Assembly (NCBI GenBank): GCA_030710605.1
Contig: CP092876.1
Location: forward strand, 62,744,115-62,808,114
DNA from: Cordylochernes scorpioides
Lineage: Eukaryota > Arthropoda > Arachnida > Pseudoscorpiones > Chernetidae
DNA length: 64,000 nt
Reading direction: 5' to 3'
Of the stretch, positions 33,077 to 44,383 are shown one piece after another (the first letter of the stretch is position 1; each line of letters starts with the position of its first letter). Below the pieces are notes generated by a model that was given only the letters and a program-made list of their open reading frames with translations, was not told where the DNA came from and ran no database searches. Both the position numbers and the translations under genes were made by a program.

Positions 33077-36000
33077 GCGTCGCGCCTGAATCTGTCAATC
33101 AAAGCAAGTCGACCATAAACGGAATCAAGAAGTTGGACCCTAAATACAAATTAAAAATTAATGTGGACAAGATAGGGACTTTTGAAGCTTTGGTTGATAC
33201 AGGTGCTGACCTCTCAGTGGTCGACCTCAGAACGGCCCTCGATACAGGCCATGGTATAAGTAAACTCGCAAAAATTTGTGCAGGACCCGATGGAAAAAAA
33301 TTGGACATGGTAGGAAGTATATTTTTAAATATAAAAATTGATGACGAAACATTATCACACAACTTTGTGATATTGAAAACGCATTTACGGACATTAATTC
33401 TTGGGAGAGATTTCCTTAAGAAAATGAACGCAAAAATAGATTGTAAGCAAGAAACTATAAAATATGATTTGACGAATAATCATGACGAAATCAATTTTGA
33501 AAGGTTGAAAATAAAGAGTGCCAAGGATTCCATTGTACCGGAATGTTCCATGAAATTGATTAAGGCATTGGTAGAAACAGAGGATGGAGAATATATTATC
33601 GAAGAGAGCAGCAAAATGTTTCAAACAAATGGACTTCGTCTAGCAAGAAGCTTGATCAATGTTATAAATAGGGAAACACACATCTGGATAACTAATCCGT
33701 ATCCTCGACCGTTAAAAATAATGAAAAACCAAACATTGGCTTTTGGAAGTAGTCCAGCGAAAATAAATGTGAGTCGAGAAAGAGAGGTAGAAAAGAACGA
33801 AGAACCTAGATTCCAAATAAACGAAAATCTTTCACCAAAGGAACAGAAGGAGTTAAAACAAGTTTTAGAAAGGTATGGAGATCTTTTTTCATCGAGATCA
33901 GGGAGAACCAATTTGGCAAAACATCGGATAGACACAGAAGACGCGAAGCCAATTAAACACAAGCCTTACCGGGTAAGTGCTAAAGAACGAGATATTATAA
34001 AAGAGCAAATTGACGAGATGCTTACAGAAGGCATAATTAGGCCATCTTCTAGCCCCTGGTCTTTTCCAGTAATATTGGTCAAGAAGCGAGATGGTAAATA
34101 CAGATTTTGTGTGGACTACAGAAAACTGAATAATGTGACAGTAAAAGATGTCTATCCGATCCCTAGAATAGACGAAGTTATGGATACTCTCCAAAGATCT
34201 ACACACTTCTCAGCAATAGACCTCAGATCTGGATATTGGCAAGTTGAAGTCGAAGAAAGAGACAAAGAGAAAACAGCTTTCACTACAGCGCATGGATTAT
34301 ATGAATTCAACGTGATGCCTTTTGGACTTTGTAACGCGCCTGCTACCTTTGAGAGAAATATGGAGAATATGCTTGGAAATCTGAGATGGCAAATTTGTTT
34401 GTGTTATCTGGATGATGTTATCATATGTAGCCCGGATTTTCCAACGCACCTCAAAAGACTTGAAGCTGTTTTTAGATGTTTTCGTGAATCTCATTTAAGG
34501 TTAAACGACAAAAAATGCCGATTTGCTTTTGAAGAATTGGAGATTCTCGGCTATATAACGAGCAAACATGGTATAAAACCCGCGGAACATAACATCAAAG
34601 CTGTCAGAAATTTTCCTCGGCCCAAAAAGGTCAAAGAAGTACAATCCTTTTTGGGAATGTGTTCATATTATAGAAAATTTATCAAAGACTTTTCAAAAAT
34701 TGCTGACCCTTTGACCAACTTTATAAAAAAAAGTGTATCATTTACCTGGACAGAAAGACAAGAGGAAGCGTTTCAAACCCTAAAAACAGCACTATTAAGT
34801 CCACCAATTTTAGGTCACTTCAATCCAAATGCACCTACTTATGTTCATACTGATGCGTCCAACATCGGCATAGGTGCAACACTTGTCCAAGACATCGGTG
34901 GTGAAGAGAAGGTGATCTCATATTTGAGTCGTACCCTAAGTAAAGCGGAGCAAAATTATTCAACCACTGAAAAAGAATGTCTGGCCGTTGTCTGGTCAAT
35001 GTCAAAATTACGACCCTACCTTTATGGAAGACACTTTAAAATAGTAACAGACCATCACGCCTTATGCTGGCTCAAAAACTTGAAGGATCCAACAGGTCGA
35101 TTGGCAAGATGGGCATTGAAAATTCAAGAATATGACTTCGATATAATACATAAATCGGGAAAGAAGCATCTGGACGCCGATGGCTTATCTAGGGGGCCCT
35201 TACCAGAAACTGATTGGGATGAGGATTTTGAAAGGCTATTTTTAAATCAAATAACAGACGAAGAGGATAAATTTATCGAAAGTGTTAAGAAAAACCTTAA
35301 TGGAAGCAGGCGATCAATTGCGCAAAACTTTAAAGAAGAAGATGGATGCCTCTTTAAAAAAAACCCGAACCCTGAAGGCAGGGCGTGGTTGCTTGTGGTT
35401 CCAGAGAATAAAAAGAGAGAAATTATGAAAGAATATCACAATCATATGTCGAATGGCCATCTGGGCGTCGCCAGAACCATGTACCGAATAAAGAGTAAAT
35501 ACTTTTGGCCATCCATGCTAAAGGATGTCTCAGAATTCGTTAAGACGTGTCACCTTTGCCAAAGTAGGAAAGGCTCAAACCAATTACCTTCTGGACTACT
35601 ACAGCCCATCCCCCCAGCCAACTTTCCTTTCGAAAGAATTGGAATTGACTTTGTTGGTCCACTACCATCTACGAAAAACAGGAAAAAATGGATAATCGTG
35701 CTGACGGACTACTACACTAGATATGCAGAAACAAGAGCAGTCTCGGAAGCAACAGTGAAAGAAGTTTCTAAATTTCTAGTAGAGGATATTTTTCTTCGCA
35801 ACGGAGCCCCACAATATCTTATTAGTGACAGAGGCTCTCAATTTACCAGTAATTTAATGAAAGAGGTGATGAAAACGTGCAAGATTAAACATTGCTTCAC
35901 AACGAGCTATCATCCCCAGACTAATGGATTGACAGAGCGGTTAAATAGAACATTGATCAATATGCTCAGTATGTATGTGAACACTGATCAGAAAAATTGG

Positions 36001-36540
36001 GACGAGATACTCCCATTCATCACTCACGCTTACAATACTACAATTCAGGAAACCACAGGATATTCTCCCTTTTTCCTGATGTTTGGAAGAGAACCCACGT
36101 CTCTTTTGGACGACAGGAATATCTCGGTGGACATTGACAAAGATGATTATGATGAATACATAAAACATCACTTAGACAAAATGAACAGAACAAGAAAATT
36201 AGTTATTAACAACACAATAAAGACTCAAGAAAGAATGAAAAAGAACTATGACAAGAAACACATGGAAAGAAGCTACGAACCAGGAGAATTAGTAGCAGTT
36301 TGGACACCAATTAGGAAAATAGGAAAGTGTGAAAAACTACTGAGAAAATATTTTGGCCCATATAGAATATTAAAGAAGCTGTCCAACGTAAATTACTTAA
36401 TTGAACCAAAATATAATCCTGGCCAAGACCCATTGATTGTCCATGTCTCAAGACTCAAACCCTATTTTGAGAGAATTGATGAGGTAACTCACGAGGACGT
36501 GACGACCTCTGGAGAGGGGGAAGTGTTACATCATGATTAA
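33077..36540 (+). CDS. Pol polyprotein of the intact gypsy element
   Basis: Open from the frameshift site to the TAA at 36538-36540, which falls inside the 3' LTR. Domains in order: aspartic protease (DTGADLS near 33197), RT (YLDD at 34404-34415), RNase H (TDAS at 34849-34860), integrase HHCC finger (HNHMSNGHLG; CHLC near 35550), DDE core (IDFVG, SDRGSQF, TERLNR at about 35644, 35824 and 35935) and a GPY/F module (FGPYRIL near 36353). No chromodomain and no env follow. It has no convincing own start codon, so it is made as Gag-Pol. All catalytic motifs are intact; the element looks autonomous. Integrase would insert the cDNA in the nucleus. Confidence 0.93.
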
Positions 36541-36867
36541 TGGCGTATTTCTTATATTATTTTTAATATATTTGAAATTTAAATTATATATTTATTTATT
36601 TTTATATAAAATATTCTATGATATTTATTTAAAACACAGATTATTTAGATTGTCATCATTTGTATTTAGGTACACGTGTGACTTCACTGCTCTCTTTGAT
36701 GTGAGAAAATAAATAAAGTATTCTGGAGGCTACTAAAAGTAGACTTATCTCATTATTCCCTTTTATAAATTTGTAGGATGGTTGAAACACGCTCTGGTAA
36801 GATGCAAGACCCAGCACAGGAGAGAATCAAGGCTGAAGAGTCTGCCAAGCCGCAGCCTGGTGCAACA
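36524..36867 (+). mobile_element. 3' LTR of intact gypsy element
   Basis: Partner of 31674-32017 at an offset of exactly 4850 bp. It starts 17 bp before the end of pol and includes a second copy of the gag start region, which here runs into AT repeats after GGTGCAACA. The purine-rich GGAGAGGGGGAAG directly before it (36511-36523) is the polypurine tract. Confidence 0.9.
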
Positions 36868-36882
36868 ATATATATATATATA

Positions 36883-37718
36883 TGTAATGAGATTGTTCTT
36901 GTCGACTCACTGTAATGATTTGTTGAGTTTGATGACGACTACTGAAATAAGTTGAAGTCCTGGTAGCTCTTGTTGTACTGTGTTGACCAAGAGGAACAGT
37001 CAGGATGTAGAGTTTTCCAGTACCTCTCTGCACCTTGGAAGACCTTTAAAGGTTCTCACAAAATACAGGCAGTCGTGGTCGAGGCAGAGTGGAAAAGCTT
37101 GGGGATATCCATACACAAAAAACGAAGACACAGTTTCACTAAGAAAGTTCTGTTAACAGATAAAAGCTGAGCTAGAAGCGAAGATGGAGATAGAAGAGTC
37201 CTTACGAGTCTACATGGTGAATGAGGAGGACCTTGGTGACAACCGACGTGAGCTTCGCTGAGGGTGAACTAAACTCAACTGAACTGAACTGTACTGAGCT
37301 GTCAAGAGACTGTAAGGGATGATTTATAGGTTAAAGACGGGGCGACCTTATGTGACAGGGGCGTTTGAGAAAGGGCGCCTTTACCTGTCCAGGTGTGAGA
37401 GGGGTCTCTGCATTCCACCACATGTGACAGTGTGGGTGGCCTGTCGTGGGAACTGTGAATCTACCTGATTTATGACTTCCATCTTTAGACTCTGTTGTTT
37501 TGGCAATACTATATGTTCGATCTCTGCCCTAGCTCAACTCTTAAATCTATTACAGATTTTATTTATTTATCCACTTTGTACAAATTACATTACATAGGGC
37601 GATGCGATGACACAGATTAATCATGCGCATAATTATTTATAGATGTGTCTCTATATACAACATGACAATCTTATTATAAGTTATATACACAGTATGGGGT
37701 TGTTGGTTTAAATTACCA
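36883..37718 (+). mobile_element. 5' LTR of 5.4-kb non-coding LTR element
   Basis: 836 bp, TGTAATGAG...ATTACCA, nearly identical to 41450-42286. The similarity begins exactly at TGTAATGAG after an AT run. A candidate primer-binding site TGGGCCCCGGGAGTG starts at 37723, five bases after the LTR. Unrelated in sequence to the gypsy LTR next to it. Confidence 0.85.
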
Positions 37719-40700
37719 TAGATGGGCCCCGGGAGTGAAAGGGTTTATCCGGGTTTAGGCGGGTAAAGCCTCTCTAACACAGGTAAGTAATTAAAATTTA
37801 TTTTAATTAATTTAAACTGTGAGGGTTAAAAAGGGCTATAACAAGATTATATTTGTTGGATATATAAAATGAAATAAAAATGACATTTTGTTTGATTAAC
37901 AAAAAAGATGATTTAAAATAAAATGATGAAATAAAAATTCACATTCTAAGAGAATATTGGTGGGCGTTGGACAGGGTTAGTAGTTAAAGAATAAGCAATT
38001 GTGAGATTTACACATGTAATCAAATACTTAGGTCCAGGTGCAAAGCGAGGATATGGACTTGAGCGTCTTCCTAGGCAATGTTTCACCTGTGATCCTGTAT
38101 AGGGTAACAGTGCTTTGTCACAATTGTAGTGTTATTGGGTTGAAAAGTTGTTGAAGAATATGTAATTGTTAGAAGTGCCCATGTAAACCAAATACTCAGA
38201 TCCATGTGCAAAGCGAGGATATAGACTTGAGCTGTCTTTCTTGGCAATGTTTCACTTGCGATCCTATATAAGGGTTACAGTGTTTTGTCACAATTTTAGG
38301 ATTATTGGGTTAAAAGTTGTTGGAGAAAAGTTGCTTATTAATATGATTGAGAAAGGAGTGAAATAGAGCCATGCGATAAGTAGAATTGTAGCGACAGTAG
38401 GTGATCTGACTTGACTCGAAATCAAAGGTTGAATGTGGTCCGCTGGAGCTGAAAAAAAAAGTTGAAAGTTGAAAAAAGTGAACGCTTTGTGTATTTGTTG
38501 GTGATTTGCTCTGCGGATGAAATGAAATAAACTCTTGAAGCTTGTTCAGACCAGAAGTTTGGATTTGTAAGTCTGGGGAACTGTGTTCAAGGCGTTTGTT
38601 GAATTACGAAATCAAAAAATAAATTGTCAAGCAGTGCTGTCGTTTTTCTACATTGATGTGACGCAATGACTGAAAAGATAGTGATGAAAAATATAGGGGA
38701 TTGGTTAAAGAATATGATTGTTGAAAACGATTGTTGTAGATGCCCGATAGTGGATGATAAACTTTGTCAGATAATAAAGGTATTTAAACAAATAAAATAT
38801 AGTGAATAGAAATATAGAAATATGATTGCGGGTACAAAAAGTGTAAGTGGATGAAGTTAAACCTGTAATATATAAAATATATAATAAATAATAAAATAAA
38901 AATAATTTTTGAAACAATTAGATGTTTTGCAATACTAAAATAATATCATGAAAAATAAAAGTAAACTTGATTAAAGGTTATTTTTTTTTTTAAATGTTGG
39001 ATTAAAAAATTTGTTTATATAATTGAAAGGTAAGAATAAGAATAATTATTCAAGATTTTATACAAAATTTATAATATAATTGAAGGTTATTATTGATTGG
39101 ATAAATTTTAAGTAGTGTAAAATTGAACAAAAATTGTCTCTTTTGACGAAAAGTTACAGTTGTGGTGTGTAGATCATATCCCATTGGTAAACATTGGTGT
39201 TTTTATGACTTTCTGAAACTGGGAATATGTGAAATGATCCCTTCGTTTGTCCAAAAGGCTGGTATGTAGAGAATGATTTCTCTTTCGCGTTATAAAGTCT
39301 ATATAAGACTTAACCAAATTGTTTTAATTGGTGTTATCAATTTAACATGTAAAATGTTTAATGTATGTTGTGTTGTGATATCTCGTTGGTGAGATTTGTG
39401 AGATTCTCGAGGAAATCTGAATGGTTGGTTTGAAACATTTGTTTAAAATGGCGATCATGAAGCTAGCGGTCAAGATGACTGCTTGAGGGGGAGAGAAGAT
39501 ATTCTCCTTTTGTTGAGTTGGCAATTTTCTGCTATAATTGAAAGATATGATTTTCTCGGTGTTTGTAGTTGTTGTGTTTCGCATTTAGTTTAGACTTAGA
39601 AAAAATGTTATTAGGTGATATCAGGTTTAGATGTGTGGTGAAAGTGCGACACTCGACGTGGACACGCTTTGGGGTGAATTGTGGTGTCACAGGGGTGAAG
39701 GGCGTCTTTGGCCTGAAAAGTGTAAAAGTTTTGTGGTGTGGCACTGTGACACGAAGTGAGAAATGTGAATATAAAGGTGTCACGTGAAGTCTTAGTTTGG
39801 TACAAATCTAACCTGTTTCACCATAAATAACAAATTTAATAAAGTCATGGGTGGTTGTTGTATGAAACACATCGAGAGAATTTTAGACTGTTAGTGGATG
39901 TGGCACGCTTAATGTGAAATTATTTTATTGTGGCGACGATATAGAGCTAAGTGGAGCTCGAAATTGGATTTGTGTGTTGAGTCGCGCACTAATAATTGTT
40001 GCCAATTTGAGATAGTGATGCGAGGGTGTTGTAAGGTTTTTTGAAAGAAATGTGTTGATGACCAATCATGCATGTAAAAAGGAAAAGACGAGGGAGTGTA
40101 TTTATCCTCGAATATTAACGATTGTAATCGTTTTGGAAGGCTGTGACTTAAATTAGCTACTGGCGGTGAAGTGGAGTGAATCTTTATTCCTAACTTGTTT
40201 TGGGAAAGATAGTTGTTTTCCCTAGTGGTGTTTTTGAAGATATTGTATCTTCCGATTTTTGCAATTAAAAAAAATGCGTTTCACCTATGTTAATTTATAT
40301 TTAAAATTTGAATATACTTTTTAAATTGTTGATTATGATAATTAAAATGATTCTTATACAAGGGCAATGTCGTGAGAGTTACAAATAATTTGAATTGGGC
40401 GCTTACTTAAAATGGTGAACATTACCAAATTTTAAGAATTGATAAAGATATTGGTTTTTGATATAAAGATAACTAATAAGTAAAACAAAAATAAGTTGAG
40501 AATTATGATGAATGAGATTTTTTAAAAAATAATAATAATGAATTTTTTTTTTCAAGTCGTAGCTTTGGATAATGCCATTTTAGGTAAATTTAGGAAAGGC
40601 ATGTAAGATTAGTAAATTAGTAAAAATGCGTGATGGGCGAAATTTTTTTTTTTTTTAAGTAAAATTGAGAGTAATAACTTGAAATTTATAATCTGATTAA

Positions 40701-41449
40701 AAATTAAAGTAAATTTGATAAATGAAAATGTGAAAGTTTTAAAAATTGAATTAAAAATGGTATAAAAAAGGTAAAAATTGATTTTAAAATGCTTAAAGTG
40801 AAAATATAAATACAAAATTTATAGGGAATCAAGTTTTGAACTTGAGGATAAAGTTAAGGTAGGTTTTTTTAAAAACTTACAGTTGTGTGAAAGTTCAGTC
40901 AGGAAACTTGGTCTTGGCTTGTATTCCTGCTGACGTTGAAGACGCTCCATGTAGAGCTTGTAGACGCTTGTAGTTTCTGTGAAGTTGATTGTGGCTTGTT
41001 GCCTTGAGCATTGTCTCGACGATGTCAGGTCGAAGGTGGAAAACTGATCACTGGGTTTGGATCACATCGCTGCTCGGTTTCCATGACTTGCGGGAATATC
41101 GGGGCTGTCGTTGGCGCGGTCAGCTTGCTCCCGACGTTGGCGATCGGTTAGCGGGTATGCGGAAGTCCGTTGGGGCGGCGTTTCTTCCGTAAATATCGTC
41201 TCTTGTTGGGGGGAGAGATTGCTTTGTCGTTTCGTTGGTATGGCGGGCTTGTTCCTCCATCTTTGCTCGTTCTCGCTTCTTATCTGAACAGTCTTCTTAC
41301 CTCTTAGTTGTGTCATCCTTCGTTTTGGTCATCCTGTCGACTTATGTAATGAGATGAGAATTCCAGTAGCTTTTGTAGAGATCCTGTCGATTACTGAAAT
41401 AATTGTTGAATGTTTGGTTGTTGTCGACTTGTAGAATCCTGTCGACTCA
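37719..41449 (+). mobile_element. Interior of non-coding LTR element (LARD-like)
   Basis: 3.7 kb without any recognisable gag, protease, RT or integrase on either strand. From about 37730 to 40860 the plus strand is poor in C and rich in G, T and A. A consensus-like splice donor (ACAGGTAAGTAAT) lies at about 37779 and an acceptor-like TTTTTTTAAAAACTTACAG near 40880. It contains a tandem duplication of about 170 bp (37972-38137 and 38138-38316). The part from 40880 to 41449 has normal composition and CCTGTCGACT motifs; part of it matches 28097-28260. Confidence 0.75.
37972..38316 (+). repeat. Tandem duplication, two units of about 170 bp
   Basis: Shared blocks: AATACTTAGGTCCAGGTGC versus AATACTCAGATCCATGTGC, AAAGCGAGGATAT, GGCAATGTTTCAC, GTCACAATT. 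Located in the interior of the LARD-like element. Confidence 0.75.
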
Positions 41450-42286
41450 TGTAATGAGATTGTTCTTGTCGACTCACTGTAATGATTTATTGAGTTTGAT
41501 GTCGACCACTGAAATAAGTTGAAGTCCTGGTAGCTCTTGTTGTACTGTGTTGACCAAGAGGAACAGTCAGGATGTAGAGTTTTCCAGTACCTCTCTGCAC
41601 CTTGGAAGACCTTTAAAAGTTCTCACAAAATACAGGCAGTCGTGGTCGAGGCAGAGTGGAAAAGCTTGGGGATATCCATACACAAAAAACGAAGACACAG
41701 TTTCACTAAGAAAGTTCCGTTAACAGATAAAAGCTGAGCTAGAAGCGAAGATGGAGATAGAAGAGTCCTTACGAGTCTACATGGTGAATGAGGAGGACCT
41801 TGGTGACAACCGACGTGAGCTTCGCTGAGGGTGAACTAAACTCAACTGAACTGAACTGTACTGAGCTGTCAAGAGACTGTAAGGTGATGATTTATAGGTT
41901 AAAGACGGGGCGACCTTATGTGACAGGGGCGTTTGAGAAAGGGCGCCTTTACCTGTCCAGGTGTGAGAGGGGTCTCTGCATTCCACCACATGTGACAGTG
42001 TGGGTGGCCTGTCGTGGGAACTGTGAATCTACCTGATTTATGACTTCCATCTTTAGACTCTGTTGTTTTGGCAATACTATATGTTCGATCTCTGCCCTAG
42101 CTCAACTCTTAAATCTATTACAGATTTTATTTATTTATCCACTTTGTACAAATTACATTACATAGGGCGATGCGATGACACAGATTAATCATGCGCATAA
42201 TTATTTATAGATGTGTCTCTATATACAACATGACAATCTTATTATAAGTTATATACACAGTATGGGGTTGTTGGTTTGAATTACCA
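41450..42286 (+). mobile_element. 3' LTR of 5.4-kb non-coding LTR element
   Basis: Direct repeat of 36883-37718 with few differences (for example AAAAGTTC versus AAAGGTTC and small indels). It is followed by an AT run, as are all other ends of this family. The sequence just before it is not purine-rich, so a polypurine tract is not obvious. Confidence 0.85.
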
Positions 42287-42956
42287 TATATATATATATT
42301 GTCGCGGAGATAAAAAAGCAAGGGCAAATTTGGGGATAATTAATTTATTATAAAGGTGGGTATTTACCTTTTAGTTCTCCACTAAAATTATTTACAAGAG
42401 GTATTTGAGGGAGAGAGAGTCAGATGATAAAAACAACTTATCCCCAGGTAAAGATAATAATAATGAGCGGCGTGAGCCACCGTCCCGTTTTCCTTATTTA
42501 CAGATCAGCTTCCGAGAACCCCTCACATCGGTCCCCCCCGGGGTCCAGGAATGATTGACAGGTCTCCCATCTGGATGGAGCTTCTTGACATTATTTACAA
42601 GATATATCGCTGACAATACATCAGCGCATACAATAAGGTATATATGCAAATCCTCTGTTGACCTCTGTATAGAAGATAACTAGATATGTGTCAATCATTT
42701 TGTGTTGCTTCTAATTTATACACTAATACATTTTCTCTCTCTCTCTTTCTACCTTTATACGTTTTTCAGAGTTATTTAGTGTTTTTAATTGAAATTTGTA
42801 TATTATCTTATATTTAATTGATATTACAAAAATAAATCGACAAAGAGACCGTACACAACGTAACTTATATAGTTATTCACAAATACAAATTGTAAAAATC
42901 TTCATCATCATCATCAACTCTTTCGCTTTTGTAATAATTCTTTGGTATTATTTTCG

Positions 42957-43152
42957 TAGAGATAGAGGCTACCTGGCCGGAATTCATAGTTCTTCAATAA
43001 AAGATACGTGGGCCAGTAAATCTTTTTTATTGTCTCGACGTTTCGACAAAAATATTTTGCCCTCGTCAGGAGCGAACAAAAGGTTTTTTTTCGAAACGTC
43101 GAGACAATAAAAAATATTTACTGGCCCACCTATCTTTAATTTGAAGAACTAT
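42957..43152. repeat. Fold-back element, CGAAACGTCGAG family
   Basis: Starts TAGAGATAGAGGCTACCTGGCCGG. Arms GGGCCAGTAAATCTTTTTTATTGTCTCGACG and its inverted partner flank a short centre. The right arm has lost the CTGACGA box. Confidence 0.8.
43033..43074 (-). ncRNA. Hammerhead-ribozyme-like motif
   Basis: Minus strand: CTC, CTGACGA, a G, hairpin GGCAAAA/TTTTGTC with loop TAT, GAAA, ACGT palindrome, C, GAG. Same layout as 4638-4680 and 4864-4906, with a compensating G-U in stem II, which suggests the fold rather than the exact sequence is kept. Confidence 0.5.
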
Positions 43153-43719
43153 AAACTATTTTGATAATTACGTGAAAAATAATTGGTATTAAAATATTGT
43201 CAAGCGGTTCAGCGGCTCCAACCACGAGAGGCCCCATGGGACGCCTGTCAATCATCCCTGGACACCGGGTGTGAGAGGTTTCTGGGAATCTGGTCGGCGG
43301 GGGGAGCTGACGTCGTTCATTCAGGATTAGCTTTAACTGGGGGTAAGTTGTACTTTCTCTCCCTATAAATTCTCCTTATAAAAAATTAATTATCCCCAAA
43401 CTTGCCCTTGCTTTATTTATCTCCGCGACAATATTTATCATTAATTTGTTGATGTGATAATCCTGTTGAAAGGCTGACAAGTCCGAAAGTTTGAAAATAA
43501 AAAGTTACACAAGAAACTTAACTTTGGAAGCATTGTTTATTTTATTATATTTTGATTATTGTTTCTGAAATATGTGTATTAGGATAATATGGAGGTTATG
43601 TTTAAATTTGAAGTAGCATTAAATTGAATGTTCTCTTATGAAAGGTATTATAATTTAGATAGGATATATTATATATAGATGAGGTCTCAATGGTCTCTAT
43701 GTATAAATACTTCGATAAT

Positions 43720-44150
43720 AATTAATATATCGCCGTAAGGACAGTAGAAGTTTGATTTATTTATGAAAAAACACTAGCATCTTAGTCTTTTTTTTCATTT
43801 GTTATGAATAAATTGCAGGTTATTGCTTTGTATTAATTTATGCTTAACTGGCCTTGTTCTTATTGTTTGAGGAAGAGTATTGCTCGATGCAAATATTTGA
43901 ATGTAATTCTACTGTTCTAAAAGCTTATGTCCATAGTTTGCTTTATTACTATTCCTAAAATTCCACCCTTAATTTTAGTATATATAAGCAGAATGATTCA
44001 AAACAGTATTAGAGCTCTAAAGAAGCGGTCTGGTAGATTGAATTGGCGTGACCGCTGGGAAGGTTTATCACTGATGAGCTAAGCCCTCTATATTTTTTCA
44101 TTGAAATAAGGACAGTAGAAGTTTGATTTATTTGTGAAAGAAACAATCTC
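43720..44150 (-). repeat. Module M repeat, inverted and partly duplicated
   Basis: AAGGACAGTAGAAGTTTGATTTAT occurs twice (about 43737 and 44105). Between are AAGCTTATGTCCATAG, AGAGCTCTAAAGAAGCGGTC and CTGATGAGCTAAGCCCTC, the complement of the copy at 22500-22750. Confidence 0.7.
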
Positions 44151-44265
44151 GTCTCAATGTTTTCATTTGTTAATTAATATTTGTTAATCAGATTCAGTAA
44201 CAGCAATAGCTACTTAACTAAGGCATTGGTGTTATATTGGTACAAACCATATTGTAGTTACTTAC

Positions 44266-44383
44266 CCGACTCCTTTGAAGAAGTTGATGTATTTTTTGGT
44301 AGGTTCATCAATTTCCACGAACATGAGACAGGTGTTTTTCTCATAGTGATTAATCGCTTGATTGATCAGGTTCCTGATGTCCT
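44266..44383 (-). CDS. Gene B, exon 4: N-terminal half of astacin catalytic domain
   Basis: 118 bp between acceptor CAG (44386-44384) and donor GTAAG (44265-44261). It encodes residues 84-121, including YEKNTC (C101) and YINFFKGVG, which leads into CYSYVG of exon 5 through a split Gly codon. Exon 4 of gene C (62088-62208) has the same phases and a closely related sequence, three bases longer. The pattern of a helix followed by the first conserved Cys is typical of astacins. Confidence 0.88.

Larger units (their letters stand above)
42299..43431. mobile_element. 1.1-kb TIR element with nested fold-back element
   Basis: The ends TTGTCGCGGAGATAAA and TTTATCTCCGCGACAA are inverted repeats; the next 35 bp (CAAGGGCAA, TTGGGGATAATTAATTT) are also inverted. 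Internal inverted blocks include CCAGGAATGATTGACAGG / CCTGTCAATCATCCCTGG. No transposase. The CGAAACGTCGAG-family fold-back element (42957-43152) is nested within it. Confidence 0.8.

Noticed and set aside
36970-37170. Open frames of about 66 residues repeated at 36970, 41537 and 28344
   Set aside because: They lie inside LTRs, are short, change frame between copies and match no family I know.
39342-39805. Several minus-strand frames rich in Thr, Phe and His
   Set aside because: They reflect the strand-skewed base composition of the LARD-like interior; no domain and no start context.
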